The notes under the pieces are model-generated. The model made no database searches, had not been told where the DNA came from, and saw only the letters and a list, made by a program, of their open reading frames with translations. A DNA stretch of 64,000 bases from Bemisia tabaci (Eukaryota > Arthropoda > Insecta > Hemiptera > Aleyrodidae). The translations under genes and the position numbers were made by a program. The DNA is taken from the NCBI RefSeq assembly GCF_918797505.1, contig NC_092800.1, forward strand, positions 40,715,430 through 40,779,429, written 5' to 3'. This document shows positions 1-10,240 of this stretch, in pieces (position 1 is the first letter of the stretch; every line of letters begins with the position of its first letter).

Positions 1-990
1 GTTTTATTAGTGTTTTACCGCGGATAAACGCGTATAGATCTGTCACCATTGTCAGTGTATCAATTGAACGTTGATACAAATGTCGTCTAAGGCCGTCTCC
101 CCGTCAAAACGATCAGCGGGATAAGCCTCCATCCTACGGCGTCGCCTTCAACCTAGTTTCCAGTTTCCAGGATAAACCCTTCATTTTCGCGAGAAAAAAC
201 CACGCAGAACACGCCATCCGACAACAGAACAGTCTGAGGACGCCAAATTTCACCTAGGATCACAGAATCCCGTTAAAAATAAATAATCTTTCGTTCTAAT
301 CGGCAACGCTGCCCGCGTGGGGACTGGTTCCTGACTCGCTCATTCAAGCCCATTCATTCATGATTCGCGGAGGCAAATTGCACATACCTTAGGGAATCCG
401 AAGACGTCCTTGGCTGCAGCGATGCAATTGACCATACGTCATCCTGCAACACAAAAAGAGGACACAAATGAAACAATCGCCTTCAATCCCGCCGCGCTTT
501 TTTTGCGCGGATCTTCGGGCGAAAATGTGGGTGGGGCGGGGGGAGGGAGGCTGGAGAAGAGGACGATTTGTCACAGCCAAAGCGGGGGAATCTTCGATTA
601 ACGGCTAAAAAATGGAGGGAGGAGGAAACTGCGGAGTTACCGGGCTGGCTTAATTGAAAGCGACGCGAAGTCCGACGAAGGGGGCGGGGGGCGGGGGGGG
701 GGGGGGGTGCGTCTGAAATTCGGACGGGCTTTATAGAAATGAGATGTGATGGACATTAAAGCAACTATTAGTCTTGGGTATGACGTTGTCTCTTCCCGAC
801 TTCAAACGGACTCTGCGTTGTGTCCCCAACACGCCAGACCTTGTTGTCACTTCCGCGGTTGTTGGGAGTGACGTTTCGCCGTTTTCCAGAGGGAACACGA
901 ATGCATTCCAACGTTGGGAAATTTCCTCTCGCGAATTGTATTTTGACTAGGAGACGGTTGGGCATTGATAACGAAAAGTTGCGCTAATAT
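1..990. other. Stretch without a recognisable gene
   Basis: No coding region is supported. The + strand becomes purine- and G-rich from about 525 to 710 and ends in a G-run of 15 (693-707) preceded by other G blocks, so it could form a G-quadruplex. Positions 885-945 resemble 1945-2030: both have a block close to AATGCATTYCAACRTT followed by a GATTTCCT-like segment. This is probably a degenerate dispersed repeat. The short frames here overlap on both strands and look like chance. Confidence 0.5.
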
Positions 991-1269
991 CTATACTATA
1001 TCGACGGTGAAACTACCAAACCACGTATCCCGTTTGCGGTGTTTAAAAATCTACGCTCACATTTTATTTTTTTGAAGTAGACCAAATCAGTATCATTCCT
1101 TGAAATTTTCACAGAATTTTCTCCGCACTAAGAGGAAAAATCACAGAAATTTTCAAGACTGGACGTTAAGTAGTTTTTCATTTAAAAAATAAAGTATGAC
1201 AGGAAGTTTGCGACGTCGCAAACCGAGATACGTGGTTTAATTGATAGTTTCACCGTCGATATGTATAAG
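991..1269. repeat. Family N inverted-repeat element, copy 1
   Basis: The two ends are inverted copies of each other over about 40 bp. The left arm reads ATATCGACGGTGAAACTA, then a CCACGTATCCCGTTTGCG block; the right arm is the complement (CGCAAACC, ATACGTGGTTT, TAGTTTCACCGTCGATAT). The middle contains matching GAAATTTTCACAGAA and CACAGAAATTTTCA segments, so the whole 280 bp is roughly self-complementary. There is no coding capacity. It fits a MITE. A diverged second copy lies at 35945-36208. Confidence 0.75.
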
Positions 1270-1313
1270 CTCCGAGACCTCCTAATTTTGCGTAACTGGT
1301 AACGCTTAGTTCC

Positions 1314-1560
1314 AGCGTTCTACCGGGCCGATTTTTATGATTTTTGCGGCTATCGACGGGCAATTGTCTCTAGATTAGCTCGCTTTATTCAGTTTTTCAA
1401 AATATGTCCCAGGTTTACGTGGTAAAGTTGCGAATTCTCCCATTTAAACAATGTAAATTTATATTTTTTGTCATAGTTCGTTTGAGCGTTCTACTGGACA
1501 GATTTCCATGATTTTTGTGTAACTCGAAAGGTGATAGGCCCTACATGAGCCCGCTCTAAT
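1314..1560 (+). repeat. Imperfect tandem duplication, about 173-bp period
   Basis: The block starting AGCGTTCTACCGGGCCGATT near 1314 recurs near 1487 as AGCGTTCTACTGGACAGATT. In both, a TTTTTGCG or TTTTTGTG tract and a second shared block (TAGATTAGCTCGCT versus TACATGAGCCCGCT) follow. The two units are diverged (perhaps 70 % alike by eye), and only the beginnings of the units match well. No coding signal was seen. Confidence 0.45.
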
Positions 1561-1735
1561 TTCGTATAATACTGTGCAACACCTCTGTTGTGAAATAATT
1601 GCTTCAGGCGCCGCCGCACGGCGGGTAGCGCGAAACGCGCATTGGCGCCTACAAACCTAAGTGGATACTTCAAGCATTGTGCAATGCGAGAAGTATCCAC
1701 TTAGGTTTGTAGGCGCCAGTGAGCCTCTTGCGCTG
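1554..1735. repeat. Palindromic element carrying the family H core hairpin
   Basis: Positions 1644-1717 form a nearly perfect 74-nt hairpin. The left arm is GGCGCCTACAAACCTAAGTG followed by GATACTTC; the right arm is the complement, with a loop around GCATTGTGCAATGC. The flank at 1560-1640 (TATAATACTGTGCAACACCT, then a CGCGAAACGCGCATT block) aligns with 35175-35279 and, inverted, with about 42404-42510. The unit is therefore the inner part of the 950-bp H elements standing alone. That suggests the inner part is, or was, a separately mobile piece. It is non-coding. Confidence 0.75.
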
Positions 1736-1805
1736 GCAGCACGCCGCTGGCGCGGAGCGTCCTAAGGGGGTTGGGCCGCGTAGCGGCCAGGGGGCATAGC
1801 TCCCT
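1736..1805 (-). repeat. GC-rich three-base-loop hairpin cluster, reversed orientation
   Basis: GGCCGC-GTA-GCGGCC (around 1772-1786) is a six-base stem with loop GTA. It is followed by a weaker GGGGGC-ATA-GCTCCC. The intervening CCTAAGGGGGTTGG is close to the reverse complement of the CCCCCTAGACCCCC segment at 5511-5530. The tract is therefore a reversed, degraded relative of the cluster at 5477-5576. It directly abuts the H-type hairpin. Function unknown. Confidence 0.5.
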
Positions 1806-3493
1806 AGTTTCTTCTATTCACACTCAAAAGTAAACTTTCGACGAGAAGTTGCAAAGTAATATTTCTGAGAAAATTCAATTTTTTTTAGACAATTTTGCAA
1901 CATTAGAAAAAAATAACGTTCCCCCGTCTAAAAAACGACGATACTGTCGGTTCTTCGAGGAGAGAGTGTAAATGCATTTCAACATTACAAGATTTCCTAC
2001 CGTAAATTTAAGGTTGCGACTGACAATTTCTGATTTATTTCTCTGATCACGCATAGAAATCAGCGAACTTTTGAATAGAGCGGACACTCCTCCGTAAGTT
2101 TTGCAACTTTGGAATAGAGGTGCGTTAATTCGCCTAAGAGTCGAATGGTTGAGCTATTTGTTGTGGAGAAAAGTACAAGCTTTCCAATGGTGCTCAGATT
2201 GTCCAACTTCGTGCTACATTTGCGACTGAACGACAGATGAGTTCTAAAACTGCAGGTCATTCTCGAAAAGCCGTTGGTGTCATTGCTTAATTTTCTGTTA
2301 AAATTATCAGCATGCTTGTTTTTTGGGTTTTCTAGAAATCATATAATGACTGAATGAATAAGACAAACTGAGTAGCACTGCGACAAAATGCAGACCAAAG
2401 TACCGTGTCGATTAAGTCTCGTATTCGAAGACCCATTTCTAGTTCTTAAAATACTTCAGCATTTACTTATTTTCTGGGTCATTAGTTACCTTTTTAAAGT
2501 TTCTTGCTAAGCTCAACTGTTAATCTGTGACCATTCTCAATAACGATCTAAAGCCTGAATTCCAGAGAAGAGAAGTTCTACAGTGAAATGCCTACTATCT
2601 AGGTCTTCAGAACTTTCTTCACCAGGGTTGCTAGTTTGGTAACATTTGAAAAGAAAAGCCGATTTTCTAACTTTTTTAGGCTGTGCAAGAAAATAAACCA
2701 TCTTTGGCTACGCGCTCTAAAATGTCCTGCGTCCTACATTTCAGCAAAAACAAAACAAAACCAAAAACAAAATCGTTACTGAGACTCCCAACTAGAAAGA
2801 AACTGGTTTCCTTTCCTCTGTTCAAACCTACAATGCTCATACATTTTCTTTCGTTTCCGGAAAAACAGAAGGGTAAAATTTTACACAGTAAAAGCGCTGC
2901 GACACTTAAGAGATCGATTTCCATACTTTCCCTCGATACAAATTTCTTTAATACGACTCTAAACTATTCCATGGTATTCGCCGATCTTTGCAAACCTCAT
3001 AACAAAACAAAAAAAATCCCTACATTTTCCCCATCCTTTTCAGTTTTTGCATTGTTCGGGTTTCCTTACACATTTTCCAAATTTCCCTGCTAATTTTCTG
3101 AGTTTTCTCAATTTTCCCTGACCCTCGCAACACTGCTCACATACATTTTTTCCCGGTGGCGAGCGATAGAAATTTGTGGCTCGACACGATTGTCTCATTT
3201 TATTTGAATAGAGGCTGCTGGCCTGAATTCCAGCATTTCCAGCGCTGCACCCGGGCAGGGGACAATAAAGTTCGATACTAAAAGGCCGCTCGGTCGCATG
3301 CGATCCCTTGCGATTATTTACGACTGCGATAGACGGAGCACTGCGGGCTGCATGCGCAACGGGAAACGGGTGACGGGGACTTGTTTATCCGAAACCTGGA
3401 ATGCGCCTCTGATTGCATGCATCGTCAGCCTTTCCGCGGACCCTCCACATTTCACCGATCTGGCCCCGCCGCACACTGGACCAACTCAATAAG
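1806..3493. other. Stretch without a recognisable gene
   Basis: AT-rich DNA with no repeat that I can pair except the weak 1945-2030 similarity to 885-945. The longest open frame (2683-3093, +, 136 codons) is rich in Lys, Ser and Phe. It lies in an A/T-skewed tract and faces an 82-codon frame on the other strand, so I do not treat it as a gene. Positions 3240-3490 are GC-richer without a matching signal. Confidence 0.45.
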
Positions 3494-3674
3494 AGAAGTC
3501 GGACAAAATTTGGAAACTTTGAAAGCTTATACTTTCGAAAATATGAAGGAATAAAGTTTAAAAAAGGTTCCATTGCTTTTTTTCGTGATATTTCCTTTCA
3601 GAGACACCCCTTGAAATTGAATTTGTGACGAAATAAACATTAAAAGTTAAAATTGTATTCCATGTCCGACTTCT
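3494..3674. repeat. Family M element, copy 1
   Basis: This 181-bp unit is bounded by perfect 11-bp inverted ends, AGAAGTCGGAC at the left and GTCCGACTTCT at the right. The interior shares an AGACACCCCTT block and a TGTGACGAAATRAACAT block with a second copy at 54745-54936. The matching ends and shared interior identify a small non-autonomous DNA element. No clear target duplication was seen. Confidence 0.75.
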
Positions 3675-4324
3675 ATGATTGGCTTGATCCCCTGTGCGCC
3701 GCGTCTGCCGATCCGCCCAATCGGGGACCCTAGAGATGTCGTCGAGGTGAATTAGGCCGACGGCAGAGGCATCCGTCCCCCCTCTTGCCAAATAACCCCA
3801 ATTCGACGCAAGGGCTACGTTTAAAATTGCGAGTTTAAATCCCGGTCTGGCAACAATGCCGCTGAGCGTGCCGGCCGATAATAAGCACAGAGCAAATAGC
3901 GGCTACCGGGTTTCCTCCCAGGGTCGCCATGCTGGGCCAAAAAGAAATCCCCGTCGAAATTTTCCGGGGTTGCGGAAATCCCTTCCGAATTTGATCAAGA
4001 AAGCGTGCTATTCCTTCTGGCGGGCCGTCAATAAATTGCGGAACGCTCCAGGGGGAAGGGGGGTCGAGGATAGCGTTACGCTATTTTGTTTCTACGTGTT
4101 AAAGGATAGGAACCTGCGTCACAAAAGTGTTAAAGAGGGGAGGGAGGGGGTTAAAAATGCCGGAAAAGTGCTTAAATGGCCTGCCCCCGAGGTGAGTACA
4201 GAAATATAGACTGGGTTAGTTGCATTAGTCATAAAATGCGTTTTGATGGTCTGAGCTTCTAGTTGCAAAAAAATAGTAAGATCTATGTTTCTACGTTCAA
4301 TATTAGCAAAAAAAGCGCTCATCG
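3675..4324. other. Stretch without a recognisable gene
   Basis: An open frame of 117 codons on + (3856-4209) has no recognisable motif. Part of it (4070-4150; GCGTTACGCTATTTTGTTTC, then TACGTGTTAAA) resembles 9690-9760 (GCGTTAGGCCGTTTTGTTTT, then TACGTGTTAAA), and both are followed by a purine-rich GGAGGGGG-like tract. I therefore read this part as a degenerate dispersed repeat rather than a gene. Confidence 0.35.
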
Positions 4325-4506
4325 AAAAACACGGCGTATGACGTCATCAATTGCGGTGGTGCCTGACATGGTTTCTTCCACCTCAGATTCATCAATCAGG
4401 AATGCAAACATTTGCAGTGGTCGCTTGACGTAAAATACGTATGAAACTCATTTGGGAAAACCACGGTATATACTCCTAAAGTGGAAAATGCCATACACCG
4501 TGTTTT
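4325..4506. repeat. Possible short inverted-repeat element
   Basis: AAAACACGGCGTATG at the left is matched by CATACACCGTGTTTT at the right (one mismatch in 15). The 182-bp spacing is typical of a MITE, but I found no second copy. The interior is not strongly palindromic, so this may be chance or a decayed element. Confidence 0.35.
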
Positions 4507-5476
4507 GAAATGGCGAAATCTACGTTAATTTGACATAGAAATTTGCTGTGTGAACAGATTTTGGTAATTTTTGATGATCAGCACGCTTAAACCATGAAAA
4601 GAAGATTTTGAGACTAGCGCAACTCACCCCTTGAAACTTCCTGATTTTTCCGAGTTCTCCTTAACTAATTTTGAGAAGATTCCCTGCTTTTTAAGATACT
4701 GTAGGATGATTAGCAATAATTTCAAGGTTTTCCAATCCGGTTCGGACAATCTGAGATCCGCCCTGCTTTCCCTGACCAATACGAATTAATGAAAAATAAC
4801 ATCGGCAAAAGAAAACTGCTGAAGCAAGTCGTGCTCCTGCACTTTGGTGTGTATGCAATTTGACCGACAGTAAAGTTAAAATAGTTGTATCCTGCCTCCT
4901 TGCTACAAGCAGGCGAGTTTTGCCGATCATTTTGATGATCTTTTACGGGAACGTTAAGGAAATTGTTGAATAATAATAGAGGATCATTCCATGAGCTATG
5001 ATGGAAAACATATTGTAAATGATGCAACAAAGAATTTGTTCCTTCTGGCTGCAATGGTCTTATTTTCTGATACTTGAGAAAAAGAACCAAAAAGAGGGGA
5101 AAGAAAAAGTTAGTTTAAATCATCAGGTGGGATTGAGGTTGTGGTTTCCGCTTGCCGTGAAAATATTTGTGGGCTTATGTTCTCACTTTCCAAGTTTTAG
5201 ACACTTTTTGCTATCTTCTGCTGGGTCAGTTGCAAAACACCTTAAAAAAAATGTCATGGTTTTGACACTTTCCAGATGACCGCGGCCCTTTCTTAAACAC
5301 GCGACAAAACGTGCCCCAAAAAAAGAAAGAAAAAAATATTGCGGATCTGTCAGAATATACACTTACCTACTAATTTTTTCAAAAATAATAAGTGAATTCA
5401 GGAAATGGGCGCCAAACCATTTTTGTTCTGTTTTTTGTGAAATTGGGTCGATTTTTTATTGATTACTAGCCGTTCT
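4507..5476. other. Stretch without a gene; R-like fragment inside
   Basis: AT-rich. The segment 4856-4900 (GCAATTTGACCGACAGTAAA, then GTTAAAATAGTTGTATC) resembles the GCAACCCGGCCCACCGCGGA / GTTCAAATAGTTGTATG part of family R. It may be a highly diverged R fragment. The 122-codon minus frame 4722-5090 runs through it and appears to be a by-product. Positions 5290-5470 are plain AT-rich DNA. Confidence 0.3.
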
Positions 5477-5576
5477 GGGCGCGCTTCGCGCGCCCGTCAC
5501 GCCTAGCCGGGGGCTACGCCCCCTAGACCCCCGGTCACTCGCTACGCGAGTGACATTCGGCTCGCTTCGCGAGCCA
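5477..5576 (+). repeat. Cluster of four perfect hairpins with three-base loops
   Basis: Within 100 bp there are four consecutive perfect stems: GGGCGCGC-TTC-GCGCGCCC, GGGGGC-TAC-GCCCCC, GTCACTCGC-TAC-GCGAGTGAC and GGCTCGC-TTC-GCGAGCC. Every stem closes in GC and every loop is TWC. The second hairpin is also bracketed by CCGG...CCCCCGG. The block is an abrupt GC island in AT-rich DNA. A reversed, degraded version lies at 1736-1805. It is not a gene. It could be a mobile hairpin cassette or a protein-binding or recombination site, but the function is unknown. Confidence 0.7.
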
Positions 5577-5880
5577 ATTTTGTAGTAGTTGCAAATTTTT
5601 TATCACTATATTTTGAAGATTTCATAGAAAACATTATGAAATTCTCACTCCACAATTAACTTGTAGAATAATAATGGCAGGGCAAGAAATAGACTATATC
5701 TTAAAATGGACGGTTCCCACTTAGTAAAAACAGCCAACACCACGTGAAGGTGAGGAACCATCGTTAGCCACTTTTTTTTTTTTTTTTTTTTTTTTTTTCT
5801 TTACTTTTCTGAAAAAAATTTACTGAAATTTTAGTTGCGTCCCCTAAAAGGAAACACGGAGAAAAAAATTTGTGCATGGA
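5577..5880. other. AT-rich stretch with a T27 run
   Basis: Nothing coding. A run of 27 T (5772-5798) could be the poly(A) tail of something inserted on the minus strand, whose body would then be the palindrome-rich segment to the right. No target duplication was seen to confirm this. Confidence 0.4.
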
Positions 5881-6056
5881 ACCCGAAGCTGAGATCATAT
5901 GGATCTCTGAAGTTTTCGGATCACGCATCCGAAAAGTTAAGGTCCATCTGCCGAAGTTCGGGTCAGACAATTGAAGTAGTTCGGTATATACCGAAGATTT
6001 CAGGTCACACATCTGAAGTACTCGGTGCATACCGAAGTGCTTCAGATTTCTGACTC
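5881..6056. repeat. Array of short palindromes sharing a CCGAAG/CTTCGG theme
   Basis: Several short stems follow one another: TTTTCGGAT-CACGC-ATCCGAAAA (perfect, nine base pairs), TTCGGTATATACCGAA (perfect 16-bp palindrome), TTCAGGT-CACAC-ATCTGAA and the imperfect CTGAAGTACTCGGT/ACCGAAGTGCTTCAG. Two of them use nearly the same loop (CACGC, CACAC). The units differ in sequence, so this is a chain of related hairpins and not a simple tandem repeat. The 88-codon minus frame that crosses it is a by-product. Confidence 0.55.
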
Positions 6057-8651
6057 AGAGATTTAGGAAAAACACAGTAGAGAACCAAGGAAATCACAGT
6101 AGAACAGAGAAAAAAATACAGTCGAATAAATAAAGAAAACTATTATCGAAGAAATTCTAATTGTTAGAAAGTAATTAGCTGGCGTAATCAATGCGTAGCT
6201 GCATAGGAGCATGAGCGAGATTTATCATCAACTGACCGCTGGCCGCTAGGTACCTGGGTGGGCGAGCGACAATACGTAAGCGGTGGCATATGGTTCGATT
6301 GACAGAGGAGTGGGGAACGGTCAGACGTAGGGGAAAGGTTCAGGCTGAACCGTTCAGCACAGCGCAGCGTCAGTCACCGGGTGGGGAAGAGAGTCCGAGA
6401 GGGGACACTTCCCCTCGAGTGAAATAGAAAAAGGCAGAATCCTTCGAAGTTTATATTAATGATATATTAATGATGATTTACGACCCAATATTATGCGACT
6501 CTAACGAAGCTAGCTGTAGTTCAAGTGAACAACTCTAAAGCCTTACATCGATCATCTAGGTCCAAAATATTCTACAGAATCTTTCGAAATGAGACCGTCA
6601 CGGGGAAAACAACCTCAGTCCACGCAAGTAAACTTTACTATAACGGCAATTTCTGTCGAGGAGGGTAATTTAGTCGGATTTTGATACTTCGACGGAAAAA
6701 AAATAGGTAAGTTACGATGTGGGCTGGTCAATTTTTTGCCAATTGGACACAAAGTTGCATTGTAATTCCGCAATATTGTGCCCTAGAAATATAACAGATT
6801 GCAATTTCAAATAGTTTTTCACGAAACTAATTATACGAGCTGCAAACTTCAAACCACCAAAGACAAGGGTTGGTTTGAAATTATTGGTCAGTCATTGCCT
6901 GCTTCAAAATGTTCTTAGAACACTTTTTAATGCTGTGATATCTATCTATCACTCAATTTCGTGTTCTTGCTGACTTCAGATCCTTCATTCCTGATTGGAT
7001 GCTGAATTGTGAAAAAATCTTAAAATGCGTTGTTGCAAATTCTTTTCATATTTTATTGTTAAAAAGAGAGAAAACTCGTGATCCTTTCTTGAATTTTTCT
7101 TTGATTGATCCTAGCCTGTCACGATTATCACATAAATATTTCGAGCCAAAATATTCGTTAGTTTTTCTTAAATAAAATATACCATGAGCGAAGGTTTTAA
7201 AACGAGCACATGTATCAATCGAGTTATATTTATTTGTTCTACGAACGTAGCCGAGCGAATAATGCGAGCAACCTGGCGTCCACGTTTGGCCCGTGGAGCA
7301 GCGCGCGATAGGATCGGCTGGGGGTTGAGATTGGGAGGATGCATGACCCGCGGGGGGAGGGGCAGGGGGGCGCAGGGAGGACGGGAGAGGGGGGCATGTG
7401 CCGTTTTCCAAGCCAAGTCGGAAAATGTCACAAGGGTAAAAAATGTACATACACAGAGCACAAGAATAAAGATCACCTGCAGTGCTCCGGGAAAACCGCG
7501 CTTAGTGCCAAATATTGCAGTGGAATCGCAGGCGGGGGGCCGGGGGGGCCCAGGTCGGGGGGCGGGGGGCAAGGTCTTTCAGGCGCACTAATTTCGGCCT
7601 GTCCGTTTGACCGGCTCGACGGCGTTGCGAAATATTGCCGTCGGTCGGAAAGGGGCTCTCGTTAGAGTCGATGCGAATTTCGACGTCAACTTCCGGTCCG
7701 TTTTACGCGGGAGCGGTTCCGGTTCGACGGAAGATTTCTGACTCTGGATGCATTTTTTTGAAAAATTTCCGAGTTCAACCTTCATATTTAACTAGGAAAA
7801 TTAGTTCACGTAATTATACTGAAATAAAACTAAAATCAAGACATCGACTTTTTTGCTTTTTGCTCGGTAAACCGAAACGAAACAGCGTAAAGTCATATAT
7901 CTATTTCGAGACAATTGTTTATGCTTATGATTTCGGTGACAGTCGATTCTTCCTCCGTGCACCCGAGCAAAATTTTCTGTGAAATGGGTCAGTTGCAGTG
8001 GTTTCAGAAACATGTTTTGATGCAAACTTCTGGTAGATCAGCTAAAATTGATAAGATTTGCCTACACAGCAACTTTCTTCGTTCAATATTAAAAGAGATA
8101 TCGCGCTTTGAAAAAGTCGTAAAACATGATGCGCCTCAATTGGAGTTCGGTTTTTCGGTGAGGCAGACGCAGAGGTTTGGATGAAAGATACAGAAAACGA
8201 TATTTCCTCACTAATGAGCAGAAATTGGACTTTTTCGGTGAATTCACTCTGTTCCACGTTAAATTCGGATGCGGTAATATGTGTTTTGGTCCTCTATTTC
8301 TTACCCTGTCAAGTGATCTTTTCGTCGCCCGGATGACAAGAGGGCGCAACTACACATTGGCATGAGCCTGGAAACACATTGACTGTAGGGACTGACGGGA
8401 CGTTCATGGTAGATTTGTAGTTAGGCCCTTATGTCAAGATGACGACGTATTGGACGCGCATTTAGGGTGCCGACGAACTCGACAGGAAGAAGCTTTGACT
8501 TATTTATGTTTTCTCTTACCTACATGGTAAAAAAATTTCTTAACTTTTCACATCGAAAATATGCGAGCGTAGAACTGATCAAGAGGCATTTTTACATTAA
8601 ATCGCTACAAATGGCAGAGAGGTGTGAACCTCATTTCTTCAGGTATTAAGT
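6057..8651. other. Long stretch without a recognisable gene
   Basis: No repeats that I can pair and no convincing exon. Positions 7310-7590 are strongly G-rich on the + strand, giving overlapping Gly/Arg-rich and Pro-rich frames on both strands (7046-7591). I reject these as compositional. The remainder is AT-rich. Confidence 0.4.
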
Positions 8652-9009
8652 ACACTTAGAAAAAAGTATGGTAACATCTACTATAAGTCTACTTGATTCT
8701 TTACTATTCTATTCTGAGTGATACTATTCAGTGAAAATAACCAAAACTATGGTAGTTTTTACTAAAACTCTGGTGATACTTACCATAATTGAGTAAATGC
8801 TACCATAAAGTCTGGTGTTTATTACCATACTCGTATCACTGTGCCAGATCTGCCGTGATAGTGAAGAAAGCAGTAAGTGCATGCTGGGATGAACCTCGAG
8901 ACACATAAAAGCATGTGCTAATCATGGCTCATACAGAAATGCACTCGCTGCTTTCTTCGCTATCACGGCAGAGTACGGTAAAAGCTACCAAATTTTGTTT
9001 TTTCAGGGA
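8652..9009. repeat. Family L element (copy L4), interrupted by a B hairpin
   Basis: The left end TACACTTAGAAAAAAGTATG and the right end, whose complement reads CCCTGAAAAAACAAAATTTG, are degraded versions of the CACTGAAAAAA ends of family L. The interior is built from inverted TGGTA/TACCA motifs (TATGGTAGTTTTTACTAAAA, CTTACCATAA, ATTACCATAC). A complete B hairpin (8850-8971) sits inside the right arm. Without it the element would be about 236 bp, like L1 and L3. Ends are diverged, so the boundaries are approximate. Confidence 0.5.
8850..8971. mobile_element. Family B hairpin element, copy B1
   Basis: The 122-bp element has arms CTGCCGTGATAGTGAAGAAA at the left and the near-exact complement at the right (TTTCTTCGCTATCACGGCAG). 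The core runs from GTGCATGCTGGGATGAACC to GCTCATACAGAAATGCAC and contains CATAAAAGCATGTGCTAA. The same core and stems occur at 28740-29033, and the same core with other stems at 63475-63656. It is inserted within an L-type element. Non-coding. Confidence 0.8.
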
Positions 9010-9410
9010 AAATGCTTTATTTATTTTTCCCCTTCCCCTGAAGTTCTGAGCGACGAACTGCGAAGTGCAACACTGCGGATCTAGGTTGGGAGGCGTGAAG
9101 GGGGGGGGGGGGCTGCACTGGGATCCAGGTTTAGGCCTCGGCTTGGCATGTGTCGACATCATTGCCAATAACTCCCTCTCCCCTCCCCCGTGGGCACTTC
9201 GCAGGGACTGAGAAATTATATAAAATGATACGGCTACGGGGACGACTGGGCCGGCGGCGGCGGCGATCACCTATTTATACATCCAGCATCGAGGTGGAGC
9301 CCGGAGTCCCGATTCCACGCCTGCTGCGCTGTCCCCTCAGCTCGGGAGCTCATAAGGCAGCCAGCCCTCCGCCGGGAAAACTCACAGCGCTTTTCCGACA
9401 GGCTCCCATA
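9010..9410. other. Stretch without a recognisable gene
   Basis: Contains a G-run of 13 (9100-9112) and a GC-rich block (9230-9400) with CCGGCGGCGGCGGCG. Overlapping frames of 89-113 codons on both strands lack motifs. A TATTTATA sequence at about 9271 is the only promoter-like hint and is weak on its own. Confidence 0.35.
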
Positions 9411-9648
9411 CTGCCGTAGTAAGGAAGAACGCCGTATGAACATTCGAGAGTGGCCAAATTTCCCAAGATGAAACATATGTTTTTGACGCAATTTAAACAT
9501 ATTTTCCCTTGAGATTTTCAGACATTCTAGATAAAATTCCGAGCAAAATTGTCTGGAAAATTTTGAAATTTTTCGGGAAAATTCGATTTTTATTGAAGGA
9601 AATATGGCAATGTGTGAATTTCTCTTACGGCGTTTTTTTAGAGCACGG
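9411..9648. mobile_element. Family D element, copy 1
   Basis: The left end CTGCCGTAGTAAGGAAGAAC, then GCCGTATGAACATTCGAGAG, and the right end (GGCAATGTGTGAATTTCTCT, ACGGCGTTTTTTTAGAGCACGG) are inverted relatives. The interior is AT-rich and self-complementary around ATTTTGAAATTTTTCGGGAA. Full-length relatives are at 50182-50433 and 59218-59470. A non-autonomous DNA element about 240 bp long. Confidence 0.75.
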
Positions 9649-9879
9649 AAGCATAGGTAGTGTAGAAATAAAACGTTTTGCTATGGGGTGGATGAGAGCG
9701 TTAGGCCGTTTTGTTTTTACGTGTTAAATAATACAGACCAGCGTCATCAAGGCATGAGGGGGGTGTGGAGGGATCGAAAAATCCGATATTAAGTGTTGCG
9801 TTTTTTATAAACGGTTCTTTAGCTCTAGTTTCACGGACTAAGATCGTATGGAACCTAACTCATATGAAGACGAAATTGG

Positions 9880-10240
9880 AGAAAGAGGAAGGAAAAGATA
9901 GGAAGAAAAGGACGAAGAAGTTAGGGAGGAAAATAGGAGTAAGAGGAAAGAAAATATGAGGGAGACAATGGGGAAGCAGATACAGTAAAGGAGGAGGAAT
10001 AAGGAGAGCTTATTTACATTCGTCTTTTTCATCCCTCTCTTCATTTTCTCCTCCCTCTCCTTCACTATCTCCTCTTACTTCTTCTTCCTCGTCTCCAGCT
10101 ACTTTATTCCCATCTTATTTTTCTTCCTCCTCCTTGTTTTTGACCTCCTTTTTGTCTCCTTTTGATTTTGGAATCTATGTCTTCTTTTGATTATTCATTC
10201 TCTCCTTCTTCTACCTCATTTCTTCGGTTTGCCGATTTTT
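9880..10240. other. Polypurine tract switching to polypyrimidine tract
   Basis: The + strand is almost purely A/G from about 9880 to 10015 (GAGAAAGAGGAAGGAAAAGA and similar) and then mostly C/T from about 10020 to 10225 (TCTCCTCCCTCTCCTTCACT and similar). The switch means the two halves are loosely complementary, so the segment could fold back or form a triplex. The Lys/Glu- and Ser/Leu-rich frames across it are compositional. Confidence 0.55.

Noticed and set aside
2683..3093. 136-codon open frame on +
   Set aside because: Lys/Ser/Phe-rich in A/T-skewed DNA, no motif, opposed by another open frame and without splice or promoter support.
7046..7591. Overlapping 108-135-codon frames on both strands
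   Set aside because: They lie in a G-rich block; Gly/Arg- and Pro-rich products in several frames at once are a compositional effect.
8850..8971. microRNA precursor
   Set aside because: It is a dispersed mobile hairpin with nearly perfect long arms; no evidence of transcription.
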